Of a DNA stretch of 64,000 bases, positions 53,191 to 62,639 are shown one piece after another. How positions within the stretch are numbered: the first letter of the stretch is position 1; every line of letters starts with the position of its first letter. The translations under genes and the position numbers were made by a program. Under the pieces are notes generated by a model that was not told where the DNA came from, made no database searches, and was given only the letters and a program-made list of their open reading frames with translations. Location: positions 806,001-870,000 of the forward strand of contig NZ_SNWM01000001.1 of the NCBI RefSeq assembly GCF_004362245.1, given 5' to 3'. The stretch is from Pedobacter duraquae. Its GTDB lineage: Bacteria > Bacteroidota > Bacteroidia > Sphingobacteriales > Sphingobacteriaceae.

Positions 53191-54729
53191 ATGTTAAAAA
53201 GACTGATAATAGTCCTCATTTTAGGATTACCGGTTGCCTGCCTCGCTCAAGCCGAGGCGGCAGCTGATAGTTTGTACAGCTATACGCAAAGCAATAACAT
53301 TTTACAGTTTATCAGACTTAGTGCTACGCAACTTCAAAGTTCAACCTTGCAGAAAGCTGGCGTTGCGGGTATCTCCTACAGGCAGGCAACCGGTTCCTAC
53401 AGAGTGGCTCAGGAAGCCCAAAAATCCACTTCGACCAGTTTCAATACAGATGGTTTAAATACTCTTGGACGATTCAAGCTGCACGGATTTTTTAACTTTT
53501 CCAGGACTAAGGATGACAGTCTTTCTTTCAATATGAAGGGAATCAAGGATTCTCCACAGCCCCTATATTTTATGGCCAAGAAAGCTTCGAACTACGAGCG
53601 CCAGACTTATAACGGTGGCGGGATTATTTCTTATGCATTATTGAAGGACAAAATGTTTCTATCTACCGGAGTGGATTACTTTTACAACTCAAGTGCCGGA
53701 TCAGTAGATCCAAGAGCAATAGTCTATACCTACCGCATCAAATTCAGTCCCGAGTTAACTTATAAGTTAGGGTCGAATTTTCTCGGCTTAGGATTACTTA
53801 CTGGTTATGGAGACGAGGACGTGCAAAAAATGAAGTTTAAAAATGAAAACTACGCTGGCCTACCCACGGATGCCTTAAGAATCCCCTATATCAATTATGG
53901 ATATGGTTTTTATCAGATTTCAACAACTGCTTTTAAACGTAAAAACAAGTTTTCTGGCTTAAACGCAAGTTATGCCGGTATGTTAAAATCCTGGTCTGTA
54001 AATGCTAAATTAGCCTATGAAGTTAATGAAGAGTCAAATCAGAACGAACTTGATAAAAATGTAAACAATACCACGATTAGTGTATTCCAACTGGAAACAA
54101 CGCGTTTTGATTTATTGCTGACCAAACGTGGAACCTTTGGCTCACATCAACTAAAAGTACAATTTGAACAACAATCTGGTAATGACAACCTGAATCAGCA
54201 ACGCGCAAGGAATTTCACATATGAGAGTCGCAATGGAGTAATCTTCTACAGTTGGCTAAACAACAAGGCCGTTAACCACCAATTTGATTGGTCTGCCGGA
54301 CTAAATTACCTATACAACAGTAAGCGTGATGCTACGTCAAGTCACCAACTGGTTTACAATACGCTGGAGCCACAATTAGGACACAGCCAGTACTGGCATA
54401 ACCATGCTAAAGATTTAATTTCCGCAGGACTTCAGTTTTCTGCCAGAATTCCTTTCGATATGCAGCTTAACGTCCCTCCAACTCAGGTGACAGTTTTTTC
54501 AAAAGGTGTTGTATTCCCCGATTACCTGTATTGGTCTGCAAAGGCTGCCAGAGCATCTTTCAGGTTTAATTACGTGACAGAGCGTGTGGTAAAAAAATTC
54601 AAGACAGGTTTTGGGTTGGAAAGTAGCTACCTGAAGCCCTTGAATACCGTAGCTGATGTTTATAATGCTACATTTGTGCCCAAGCAGGGTTATCTGGATT
54701 TAAAATTATCCCTCAACCTATATTTATAG
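53191..54729 (+). CDS. DUF6850-like outer-membrane beta-barrel protein
   Basis: A 512-residue secreted protein (signal ending CLAQ near 20) rich in amphipathic strands with aromatic ends (FKLHGFFNFSRTKDDSLSF, LMLS-type repeats, final LSLNLYL), typical of an outer-membrane barrel. The family is always found beside TonB receptor/DUF4876 genes as far as I recall, and it is so here: 4 nt after DUF4876 and 4 nt before the peroxidase. The ATG at 53191 is used, not the TTG directly before it. Function unknown. Confidence 0.7.
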   Translation: MLKRLIIVLILGLPVACLAQAEAAADSLYSYTQSNNILQFIRLSATQLQSSTLQKAGVAGISYRQATGSYRVAQEAQKSTSTSFNTDGLNTLGRFKLHGFFNFSRTKDDSLSFNMKGIKDSPQPLYFMAKKASNYERQTYNGGGIISYALLKDKMFLSTGVDYFYNSSAGSVDPRAIVYTYRIKFSPELTYKLGSNFLGLGLLTGYGDEDVQKMKFKNENYAGLPTDALRIPYINYGYGFYQISTTAFKRKNKFSGLNASYAGMLKSWSVNAKLAYEVNEESNQNELDKNVNNTTISVFQLETTRFDLLLTKRGTFGSHQLKVQFEQQSGNDNLNQQRARNFTYESRNGVIFYSWLNNKAVNHQFDWSAGLNYLYNSKRDATSSHQLVYNTLEPQLGHSQYWHNHAKDLISAGLQFSARIPFDMQLNVPPTQVTVFSKGVVFPDYLYWSAKAARASFRFNYVTERVVKKFKTGFGLESSYLKPLNTVADVYNATFVPKQGYLDLKLSLNLYL

Positions 54730-54733
54730 CTTT

Positions 54734-55873
54734 ATGAAAAATGTATTCCTTACACTGTCAGGCGTCATGGCAGTTTTGGTTTTCTTGTCCTTTCGCTCAT
54801 ATGATTTCCATCCAGGTGACGAGTTATCTATCGACTCATTACGTACGGTATATACAAAAAACCCGTTGAACTGGCCTAAAGCTACCATCGATTCTGGCGT
54901 CACATTTTCTGAATTGGGTGTATTGCCATCTTCGCCTGTCGACCTAAAAGATCCCCAAACAAGAAATAAAGTCGCGCTCGGAAGAATCTTATTTTTTGAT
55001 CCCAGGCTTTCTGAATCCAACCAGATCAGTTGCTCAAGTTGTCATGCGCCCGATCTGAACTATACAGACGGCCGTGAAGTTTCCGTAGGCCATGATCATG
55101 CCAATACAAGCAGAAATGCACCTTCACTGGAAAATGTATGGTTCTTCAAGAAATTATTCTGGGATGGCAGGGCCGAAAGTCTGGAACAACAGGCAGAAGG
55201 GCCTGTGGCATCGGTTACAGAAATGCATCAGGACATGAAACAGCTGCCTAAAAAGTTAAAAAAGATCCAGGGCTACCATCCACTTTTTACTGCTGCATTT
55301 GGGGATGATAAAATCGATACCAAAAGAATATTTGAAAGTCTGGCGGTTTTCCAGCGAACAATAGTAAGTCGCAAAACCCCATTTGACCGCTTCCTGGAAG
55401 GCAACAAAAAGGCACTCACCGATCAGCAGGTACTAGGTTTACATCTTTTCAGAACCAAAGCCAGGTGTATGAACTGCCATAATGGGCCATTGTTTACCGA
55501 CAACGAATTCCACAACGCCGGGCTCACCTATTATGGACGGAAATATGAAGATCTGGGCAGATATAACGTCACTAAAAAGATTGAAGATGTGGGTAAATTC
55601 AAAACACCAGGACTACGTGATGTGATGCGGACAGCCCCCTGGTTCCACAACGGCCTGTTCGGTAACATGGAAGGTGTGATGAACATGTACAATGCAGGGA
55701 TGCCAGAGCAAAAACGAAAACCAGAACAACTTAACGATCCGAAGTATCCAGTGAAAGATAAATTACTTAAAGGATTGAATCTGTCTAAAGATGAACGCTC
55801 GGCAGTAATCGCATTTCTGGAATCTATCAGTACCGAAGCCTGGAAAGACCGGTCACCGGTGTTGCCGATTTAG
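54734..55873 (+). CDS. Di-haem cytochrome c peroxidase (MauG/CcpA family)
   Basis: A 379-residue periplasmic protein with an N-terminal hydrophobic anchor (about 5-20). Two c-type haem sites are present, CSSCH near residue 98 and CMNCH near 246, plus the family segments LGRILFFDPRLSESNQISCS, WDGRAESLEQQA and TAPWFHNGLFGNMEGVMNMYN. Such enzymes reduce hydrogen peroxide or oxidise protein and metal substrates. It closes the TonB/DUF4876/DUF6850 operon, so it may change the redox state of the imported ligand or of a surface partner. Confidence 0.93.
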   Translation: MKNVFLTLSGVMAVLVFLSFRSYDFHPGDELSIDSLRTVYTKNPLNWPKATIDSGVTFSELGVLPSSPVDLKDPQTRNKVALGRILFFDPRLSESNQISCSSCHAPDLNYTDGREVSVGHDHANTSRNAPSLENVWFFKKLFWDGRAESLEQQAEGPVASVTEMHQDMKQLPKKLKKIQGYHPLFTAAFGDDKIDTKRIFESLAVFQRTIVSRKTPFDRFLEGNKKALTDQQVLGLHLFRTKARCMNCHNGPLFTDNEFHNAGLTYYGRKYEDLGRYNVTKKIEDVGKFKTPGLRDVMRTAPWFHNGLFGNMEGVMNMYNAGMPEQKRKPEQLNDPKYPVKDKLLKGLNLSKDERSAVIAFLESISTEAWKDRSPVLPI

Positions 55874-56070
55874 CCAGATCAAGAAGCATCTTGAATCAGC
55901 AATGGTACAATGGAGGAAGGTCAGTATAATAGCATCTTGCATCAATCCCAATCAACTCAATAAAAATCAAATTGTGTATAAAGAATAAATTCATTGACTT
56001 AACTTTATAGTAACACTGAGGTTGTTTTAGGTAAATATAAGACCTTTACTTTTCGCCCTTATTTTATATC

Positions 56071-58509
56071 ATGAAAGCATACCATTTAGTTTTAGGGTTA
56101 TTATGCAGTGTACAATTTGCTAGTGCCCAATTACCTGGAAAGATTAAACATACGGAACAAATTCTTTTACCTAACGGATGGAAGCTAAGTCCGGCGGGAC
56201 ATTCCATTAATCTTGGCGATTTACCGTTAAATATGCAAATCAGCGCTGCTGGGAAATATGTGGCTATTACGAACAACGGACAAAGTACACAATCTGTTCA
56301 GCTGATCAATCCAAAAACTGAAAGAATTATTGCAGAAAAGAACTTAGGTAAATCCTGGTATGGGCTTGCCTTTAGTAAAGACCAGGAGCATTTATATGTT
56401 TCGGGAGGAAACGACAACTGGATTTTAAATTTCAACTTAGCCAATTACGACTTAAACACCTGTGATACGATTAAATTAGGACCTGTTTGGCCTAAAGGAA
56501 AAATCAGCCCCGCAGGGATAGCCGTAAATAAAGATAACACACGGCTTTACACAGTTACAAAAGAAGACAGCACACTATACATCATCAACCCCTCAGACAA
56601 AAAAATCCTTAAAAAACTTCAATTGCCGGCTATCGCCTACAGCTGTGTCCTCGCTCCCGACGGTGAGCAATTATTCATCTCCCTTTGGGGAGGACATACT
56701 GTAGCTGTGATCAATCTACTCACCGAATCTCTGGAGCGATTGATTCCTGTGGGCGATCATCCAAACGAATTGTTACTGAATAAAAAGGGAAACTTCCTAT
56801 TTGTGGCCAATGCCAATGATAACACCGTATCGGTAATTAACACTTTGACCGATAAGGTTGTGGAGACCATTGCAACTACCCTCTATCCCACCCAACTAAC
56901 CGGCTCTACTACCAATGGATTAGCATTAAGTCAGGATGAAAAAACATTATATATTGCCAATGCAGATAACAATTGTCTTGCGGTTTTTGATGTAACAAAG
57001 CCTGGATACAGTGAGAGCCGAGGTTTCATTCCCGTAGGCTGGTATCCTACCAGTGTCAAAGTATTGGGATCGAAAATTCTGGTGACAAATGGAAAGGGAA
57101 ACACTTCCATGGCTAACCCCCAGGGTCCACAGCCAATATCCCCTGCCGATAATAGTGGTTATCAAATGGGAAGCACCTCGAACAGCAGATTGCAATATAT
57201 AGCAGGTTTATTTAAGGGCACATTGTCTTTTATTGACACGCCAAAACCAGAACTACAAAAAGTATATACCAAACAGGTATATGCAAATACGCCGTTTACT
57301 GGCGATCAATCATCTTTTGCTGCAAGAGACGCTGACAATCCTATTCCAAGCAAACAAGGCGAAAAATCACCTATTAAGCACGTTTTCTACATCATTAAAG
57401 AAAATAGAACCTATGATCAAGTACTAGGTGATGTTGAAAAAGGGAATGGTGATCCCTCGCTATGTCTTTTCGGGGAAAAAATAACGCCTAACCAGCACGC
57501 CCTGGCACAAGATTATGTGTTGCTGGATAACTTTTATGTTGATGCCGAAGTAAGTGCCGACGGACATAACTGGAGTATGGCTGCGTATGCGACAGATGTT
57601 GTAGAAAAAACATGGCCGACGAGTTATGGATCCCGCGGTGGAACAACAAATTTTGAAGGTGGGCGCCCTGTTACCTATCCTAAAGACGGTTTTATATGGG
57701 ACTATTGCCAGCGAGCAGGTGTTACCTACAGAAGTTATGGTGAATTTGGCGAATATGATAAGGCACATATCAAGTCCCTAAAGGGACATATGTCGCCGCA
57801 TTCTTCAGGATTTGATATGGATATCACGGACCAGGTACGGGCCGACGCCTGGACACATGATTTTGACTCATTGCTACGTGCTGATGCAGTCCCGCAGTTT
57901 AGTACCCTACGGATTTCCAACGACCATACCAGTGGTCAGAAGAAAGGCAAAGTTTCGCCTCAGGCAGCTGTAGCAGATAATGATTTGGCAGTCGGCAGAA
58001 TTATAGAACATTTGTCGAACTCCCCAATATGGAAAGAATCTGTTGTCTTTATCCTGGAAGACGATGCCCAAAATGGTCCCGATCACGTAGATGCGCATCG
58101 TTCCCCGGCTTATGTTATTGGCCCACATGTTAAAAGAAATACTGTTATACACACGATGTATTCAACTTCTGGCTTTCTCAGAACAATGGAATTAATTCTC
58201 GGACTGCCCCCAATGAGCCAGTATGATGCCGCTGCCGTTCCACTGTTCGAATGCTTTACCAATAAAACTGATCTTAGGACATTCATTGTTAAGCAGCCAC
58301 AGATCAACCTTGACAATAGAAATGTAGCAATCAACGAAAGCAGCAGACGTTCGGAGTTATTCGACTTCAGCAAAGAGGACGCAGCACCCGACCTTGATCT
58401 AAACGAAGTAATCTGGAAATCGATAAAAGGCGAGCATGCTATCATGCCTGCTCCTAAAAGAAGTGCATTCGTAATTCTGCAAAAAAAGAAAAAGGACGAC
58501 GACGATTAA
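56071..58509 (+). CDS. YncE-type beta-propeller / phosphoesterase fusion
   Basis: An 812-residue secreted protein (signal ending ASAQ near 20). The first half is a seven-bladed propeller of YVTN/YncE repeats (AYSCVLAPDGEQLFISLWGG, PNELLLNKKGNFLFVANAND, NGLALSQDEKTLYIANADNN). The second half is a PF04185/alkaline-phosphatase-superfamily domain with KHVFYIIKENRTYDQVLGD, a DGHNWSMAAYATD segment and the metal site EDDAQNGPDHVDAHR. It likely hydrolyses phosphodiesters or phospholipids outside the cytoplasm. The tail is a charged QKKKKDDDD. It stands 197 bp after the peroxidase, with its own probable promoter, and overlaps the convergent EamA gene by 4 nt. Confidence 0.88.
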   Translation: MKAYHLVLGLLCSVQFASAQLPGKIKHTEQILLPNGWKLSPAGHSINLGDLPLNMQISAAGKYVAITNNGQSTQSVQLINPKTERIIAEKNLGKSWYGLAFSKDQEHLYVSGGNDNWILNFNLANYDLNTCDTIKLGPVWPKGKISPAGIAVNKDNTRLYTVTKEDSTLYIINPSDKKILKKLQLPAIAYSCVLAPDGEQLFISLWGGHTVAVINLLTESLERLIPVGDHPNELLLNKKGNFLFVANANDNTVSVINTLTDKVVETIATTLYPTQLTGSTTNGLALSQDEKTLYIANADNNCLAVFDVTKPGYSESRGFIPVGWYPTSVKVLGSKILVTNGKGNTSMANPQGPQPISPADNSGYQMGSTSNSRLQYIAGLFKGTLSFIDTPKPELQKVYTKQVYANTPFTGDQSSFAARDADNPIPSKQGEKSPIKHVFYIIKENRTYDQVLGDVEKGNGDPSLCLFGEKITPNQHALAQDYVLLDNFYVDAEVSADGHNWSMAAYATDVVEKTWPTSYGSRGGTTNFEGGRPVTYPKDGFIWDYCQRAGVTYRSYGEFGEYDKAHIKSLKGHMSPHSSGFDMDITDQVRADAWTHDFDSLLRADAVPQFSTLRISNDHTSGQKKGKVSPQAAVADNDLAVGRIIEHLSNSPIWKESVVFILEDDAQNGPDHVDAHRSPAYVIGPHVKRNTVIHTMYSTSGFLRTMELILGLPPMSQYDAAAVPLFECFTNKTDLRTFIVKQPQINLDNRNVAINESSRRSELFDFSKEDAAPDLDLNEVIWKSIKGEHAIMPAPKRSAFVILQKKKKDDDD

Positions 58510-59471
58510 ATCGCGCTGCCGCAGTCGGTAGTTAATCGGTCCTTCGCTGAACGACCTGGTTGCTGAGGCGATTTCGCTTTACTTATGTTTAAATATGCTA
58601 TCGACAGCAGGATAACGGATATGCCAAAGACCTGAGCAATAGCAATATCCTCACCAAGGATTAAATGCGCACAAAACACTGCAGCCGGGAGTTCCAATGT
58701 TAACAATATCGAACTTAAACCCGGACCGATCTTCGGCATACCTGCATTAAAGCAGATTGGTGGGATCACAGTGCCAAACAAAGCTAACGCAGAACCCCAT
58801 TTAAATAGTCCCACATCGATATGGGTACTCAGTGCAAGAGATTTAAAATTGACCAGTGCAATAACAAGTGCCGAACCCGTAGTCATCATGGCACCTTTTT
58901 CAAAGCTCGGGATGTCCTTATCCAGGTTACTGGTCAGCATTACGAACAGGGTATACAACATGGCCGAGATCAACCCAAGGGCTATCCCGATAGGGGAAAA
59001 ATTCAGACTTTTGACATCCAATAGGTTTGCAGCAAAAATTGTCCCAAGGAGAATAAGAATTGCTGTGGTTACCGCTACCCTATCCGGCTTTTTTCCAAAA
59101 AACAAGGATTCGGCAACAATACTCATCCAGGTCATTTGCATCAGTAATACGATTGCCAATGAAGCTGGTATATACGCTAAAGACAGGTAATAAGTATATG
59201 CAGAGATACCCATACAAGCACCAATGGCAAATAACTTCCAATTTGCTTTAATCCGGTATGTCTTGTTGTTAAATTTCTTAAAAAACACCATTGCCCAAAG
59301 AATTACAGCACCTAATACCGCCTGTGCGAATGTGATTTCCCCTGCGGTATAACCTTGTGCGTAGGCCAATTTTGCGAATGACGACAATACACCAAAACTA
59401 AGTGCTCCTATTGCCACTATTGCTGAATATCTAAACATAGGATTGTGATTTATAGGCGCAAAACTATCCAT
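58506..59471 (-). CDS. EamA-family (DMT) transporter
   Basis: A 321-residue membrane protein with ten helices in two EamA repeats (GVLSSFAKLAYAQGYTAGEI at the start; GTVIPPICFNAGMPKIGPGLSSILLTLE in the second). Such exporters move amino acids or other metabolites. An Lrp/AsnC regulator is divergent 118 bp away, a common pairing for amino-acid exporters, so an amino acid is the most likely substrate. An internal ATG at residue 12 is an alternative start. Confidence 0.9.
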   Translation of the reverse strand: MDSFAPINHNPMFRYSAIVAIGALSFGVLSSFAKLAYAQGYTAGEITFAQAVLGAVILWAMVFFKKFNNKTYRIKANWKLFAIGACMGISAYTYYLSLAYIPASLAIVLLMQMTWMSIVAESLFFGKKPDRVAVTTAILILLGTIFAANLLDVKSLNFSPIGIALGLISAMLYTLFVMLTSNLDKDIPSFEKGAMMTTGSALVIALVNFKSLALSTHIDVGLFKWGSALALFGTVIPPICFNAGMPKIGPGLSSILLTLELPAAVFCAHLILGEDIAIAQVFGISVILLSIAYLNISKAKSPQQPGRSAKDRLTTDCGSAI

Positions 59472-59567
59472 TACAGTATTCAGTTCACCTATTTATTTCC
59501 AAATACGAACATCAGTCAGATTTAAGACTACTACAACGTATTTCATCCGAAAACAAACTTTATAACC

Positions 59568-59575
59568 TACCTTTG
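59568..59575 (+). promoter_or_regulatory. -7 promoter element of the lrp-like gene
   Basis: Perfect TACCTTTG, 14 bases before the ATG, so the leader is very short. No TTG at -33. Confidence 0.5.
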
Positions 59576-59589
59576 CCGGAAATAATCCG

Positions 59590-60051
59590 ATGGAACAATT
59601 AAGTAAGCAGGAAATTGAGTTGCTGAGGATACTGCAACATAACTCTCGATTTGAAATTTCAGAATTAACCGATAAGCTCCATATGTCAAGGACATCGGTA
59701 TACGATAAAATAAAAAAACTCGAAACAGAGGGCTATATTAAAGGCTACATTGCATTGATTGATCAAAAAATGGTAGGCTTAAATTTTACTGTGATTATCA
59801 ATGTATCTCTGGAAAGCCAAAGGCTTGAATATGTAGATGAATTTCTGGAACGCATATCTGTTCTTGAGGAGGTTATGGAGGCTTATGTAATCGGTGGCCT
59901 TTTTGACCTTGTCTTAAAAGTAATTGTAAAAGATCATGAAGCCTATGCAGATTTTATCGCACAAAAACTGTCTGCAATACCGCATATCAGTAAAATTCAA
60001 AGTTCCTTTGTAATGCGCTGCATTAAGCAACAATCTGCCTTACCATTTTAA
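59590..60051 (+). CDS. Lrp/AsnC-family transcriptional regulator
   Basis: A 153-residue regulator: winged helix-turn-helix (ISELTDKLHMSRTSVYDKIKKLETEGYIKGY, about 20-50) and a C-terminal RAM ligand-binding domain (VMEAYVIGGLFDLVLKVIVKDHEAYADFI). It probably senses an amino acid and controls the divergent EamA exporter. Length and layout are typical. Confidence 0.93.
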   Translation: MEQLSKQEIELLRILQHNSRFEISELTDKLHMSRTSVYDKIKKLETEGYIKGYIALIDQKMVGLNFTVIINVSLESQRLEYVDEFLERISVLEEVMEAYVIGGLFDLVLKVIVKDHEAYADFIAQKLSAIPHISKIQSSFVMRCIKQQSALPF

Positions 60052-60096
60052 GCCGTTATTTATGATAATGGCGTTTTAGTATAACGATAACCTATA

Positions 60097-62610
60097 ATGT
60101 ATAAAATACAGCTCAGTGTTCTGTTGCTACTGATATCCATGGTTTCATATGGGCAGGGAAACAACCGAAATACACTATCCGTACCCAAACCTGCAGAGTT
60201 TAAACCTGGCCTGCTCCGGGACAGCCTCTCGCGCTCCCAACAGGATACTGGAAGGGTATGGTTGCTCAATAAACTTGCAGCATCTTATTGGTGGCGGCAA
60301 TCTGCCGGATCAAAGGATTTAGACAGTGCCCTGTATTATGCCCGTGAGGGTACAGCTTTAAGCCGAAGATTAAGTTATAAACTTGGAGAACAAGAATCTG
60401 TATTTATCACCGTAAAGACCCTTTTAGATCTCAACAAGGTCAAAGCTGCAGAAGAATTGACCAATATTGCACGCGGAGAACAGCAGGCAAGATTGAGTCT
60501 GGTCTTGGCCGAACACTTTCACAATAGGCCAAATGACAAGAAATCTAATCTTGAAAGGAGCTATGCTTATTTAAGTAAAGCACTGCAAGTAAGCTATGCG
60601 ATAAAATCCAGCCGATGGGAAATAGAGAGTAAAATAGCCTTGGGTAAGTTTTATTTTAGCAGCGATAACGTTGACAAAGGGATCTCCTACTTCATGGAAG
60701 TGATAAAAAGCTGTCAGAAAAACGGAGATCTCAGCGCTGAAGCGCATTGGTGGTCGGATCTTGCTGCATACCTTCCGGCAGGCAGCCGAAAAAATGCAGT
60801 TCTGCAACTGAAATATTTAAAAAATGCGTTTCGTATTTATAGAAGCATCAACAACATCGGACAAATGGCTTCCTGTGCTTTAGAAATAAGCTTTACCTTT
60901 CATTATGAGCTTTTTGAGATCGACAGCGCCAGATACTATGCACAATCGGCCATTCAGCTGCGAAAAGAGTCTGGAAACAGAAAACTCTACAAGTACTATT
61001 GCAACCTATCCAATGTTTATTATGACCAGGGAAACTTTCACCAAGCCCTATCGTACGCCATACTTGCAGTCAACAATCTAGAGGAATTTCCAGACTTTAG
61101 ATGGAAAAGTGAAATATACATTGGATTGGGAGATATTTATTATAGTCTGGGTGACTATGCAAATAGTCTGAAATATTACAAGGATATCATCAATGTTTTG
61201 GCCAATGTTGATGCTGCTGATGGTTATTATATTGCACGTAGAATAATAGATAACATGGTTGCATTGAATAGAATGAAGGATGCAAAGAACTTTTTATCGT
61301 CGTTCGAAAAGACCAATTCTACAACTGATCCCCGGTTGTTACAACATCTTTTCGCCGCTAAAGGTGAATATTATGCAAGTGTTGGCAACATGAATGCCGC
61401 GGAGCTTTATTATAAAAAAATGATTGGCATGGATCCCGCAGCAATTGCTTATGCCGACTTCAACAGGCGCAACACCATAGCTGGCGCAAAGGCACATTAT
61501 CTGATGGCCAGATTTTATATCGACAAAAAAGATTACCGTTCAGCAGCATCGCTGTTGAATAAATTCGAGACCCTACCAAATACCACCTCCCTGATTTTAA
61601 AGGATGTCGCTTTACTAAGATTCAAAATTGATTCCGCATCTGGAAACTATCATTCTGCAATCCGCAATTACCAAATCTATACTGCGTACAAAGACTCAAT
61701 GTACAACATTGCCAATACCGGGCGGATTGCCGATATGCAGATCAAGTATGAGACCAACCAAAAGGTCAAGGACATCAAATTGCTGCAGCAAGAATCCCTT
61801 ATTCAAAAAAGGAAGATCTCCCAATCTACCCAATCAAGGAGATTTGCTTATGCAGCAATAGTCATGTTCGTCATCATCATTGGGATTGGCTACAATAGAT
61901 ACAGGCTGAAGCAAAACAGCTATAAAATGCTGGAGGAAAAACAGCACAAAATCAACGAACAAAATGAATCGCTCAACAGCCTGAACCTGGAACAGGAGAA
62001 GCTTATTAAAGAAAAAGAATGGCTGATTAAAGAGATCCATCACAGGGTAAAAAATAACATGCAGATGATGCAGAGCTTACTTAAATCCCAGGGTTATTAC
62101 AACGGGAATGAAGACGCCAGTCTGGCGATAAAAACCAGTCAGCATCGTCTGCAAGCGATGTCTCTAGTACACCAAAAGTTATATCTGGATGAGAGCACAG
62201 ATCAAATAGAAATGTCGGGTTATGCACACGAATTAATTGAATATCTTAAAAATAGTTTTGACGTTAAAGGTCAGATCAACTACAATTTACGAGCAGACAA
62301 TTTTATGTTAGATATTGCCAGAGCCGTTCCTGTTGGACTGATTATTAATGAACTTGTCACCAATGCAATCAAGTATGCATTTCCCGACAATAAGACCGGT
62401 ACTATAGAAGTAATTTTAACAAAGGTCGAACAATTGATTACGCTTACAATATCAGATAATGGCATCGGAATGCAGTCAGAAGCACTTGATGATCTGAAAG
62501 ATTCCTTCGGAATCACCCTCATCAAGGGGCTGGTTGCACAATTAGACGGCGAGATCATGTTCAATAGCAGTATTGGAACAAGTGCAACAGTGACTTTTAG
62601 TAAAACCTAA
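60097..62610 (+). CDS. TPR-containing sensor histidine kinase (HisKA_2 type)
   Basis: An 837-residue membrane kinase. Signal peptide (ending SYG near 18), a periplasmic tetratricopeptide region (about 60-560, e.g. NVYYDQGNFHQALSYAILAV and GDIYYSLGDYANSLKYYKDI), one membrane helix at about 583-602, a coiled coil, then HisKA_2 with EIHHRVKNNMQMMQ (phospho-acceptor most likely His649) and an HATPase (NELVTNAIKYAFPD near 750; SDNGIGMQSE near 787). No response regulator gene is beside it; the AraC-type gene 29 nt downstream may be cotranscribed. Signal unknown. Confidence 0.92.
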   Translation: MYKIQLSVLLLLISMVSYGQGNNRNTLSVPKPAEFKPGLLRDSLSRSQQDTGRVWLLNKLAASYWWRQSAGSKDLDSALYYAREGTALSRRLSYKLGEQESVFITVKTLLDLNKVKAAEELTNIARGEQQARLSLVLAEHFHNRPNDKKSNLERSYAYLSKALQVSYAIKSSRWEIESKIALGKFYFSSDNVDKGISYFMEVIKSCQKNGDLSAEAHWWSDLAAYLPAGSRKNAVLQLKYLKNAFRIYRSINNIGQMASCALEISFTFHYELFEIDSARYYAQSAIQLRKESGNRKLYKYYCNLSNVYYDQGNFHQALSYAILAVNNLEEFPDFRWKSEIYIGLGDIYYSLGDYANSLKYYKDIINVLANVDAADGYYIARRIIDNMVALNRMKDAKNFLSSFEKTNSTTDPRLLQHLFAAKGEYYASVGNMNAAELYYKKMIGMDPAAIAYADFNRRNTIAGAKAHYLMARFYIDKKDYRSAASLLNKFETLPNTTSLILKDVALLRFKIDSASGNYHSAIRNYQIYTAYKDSMYNIANTGRIADMQIKYETNQKVKDIKLLQQESLIQKRKISQSTQSRRFAYAAIVMFVIIIGIGYNRYRLKQNSYKMLEEKQHKINEQNESLNSLNLEQEKLIKEKEWLIKEIHHRVKNNMQMMQSLLKSQGYYNGNEDASLAIKTSQHRLQAMSLVHQKLYLDESTDQIEMSGYAHELIEYLKNSFDVKGQINYNLRADNFMLDIARAVPVGLIINELVTNAIKYAFPDNKTGTIEVILTKVEQLITLTISDNGIGMQSEALDDLKDSFGITLIKGLVAQLDGEIMFNSSIGTSATVTFSKT

Positions 62611-62639
62611 TGTACATTTGAACAACTCAATTACAGAAA

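Noticed and set aside
55879-55894. Hairpin TCAAGA-4-TCTTGA after the peroxidase gene
   Set aside because: Six-base AT-rich stem with no T-run; too weak to call a terminator.
57735-58152. Minus-strand frames opposite the phosphoesterase domain
   Set aside because: Shadows of the coding strand; the plus-strand protein has clear catalytic motifs through this region.
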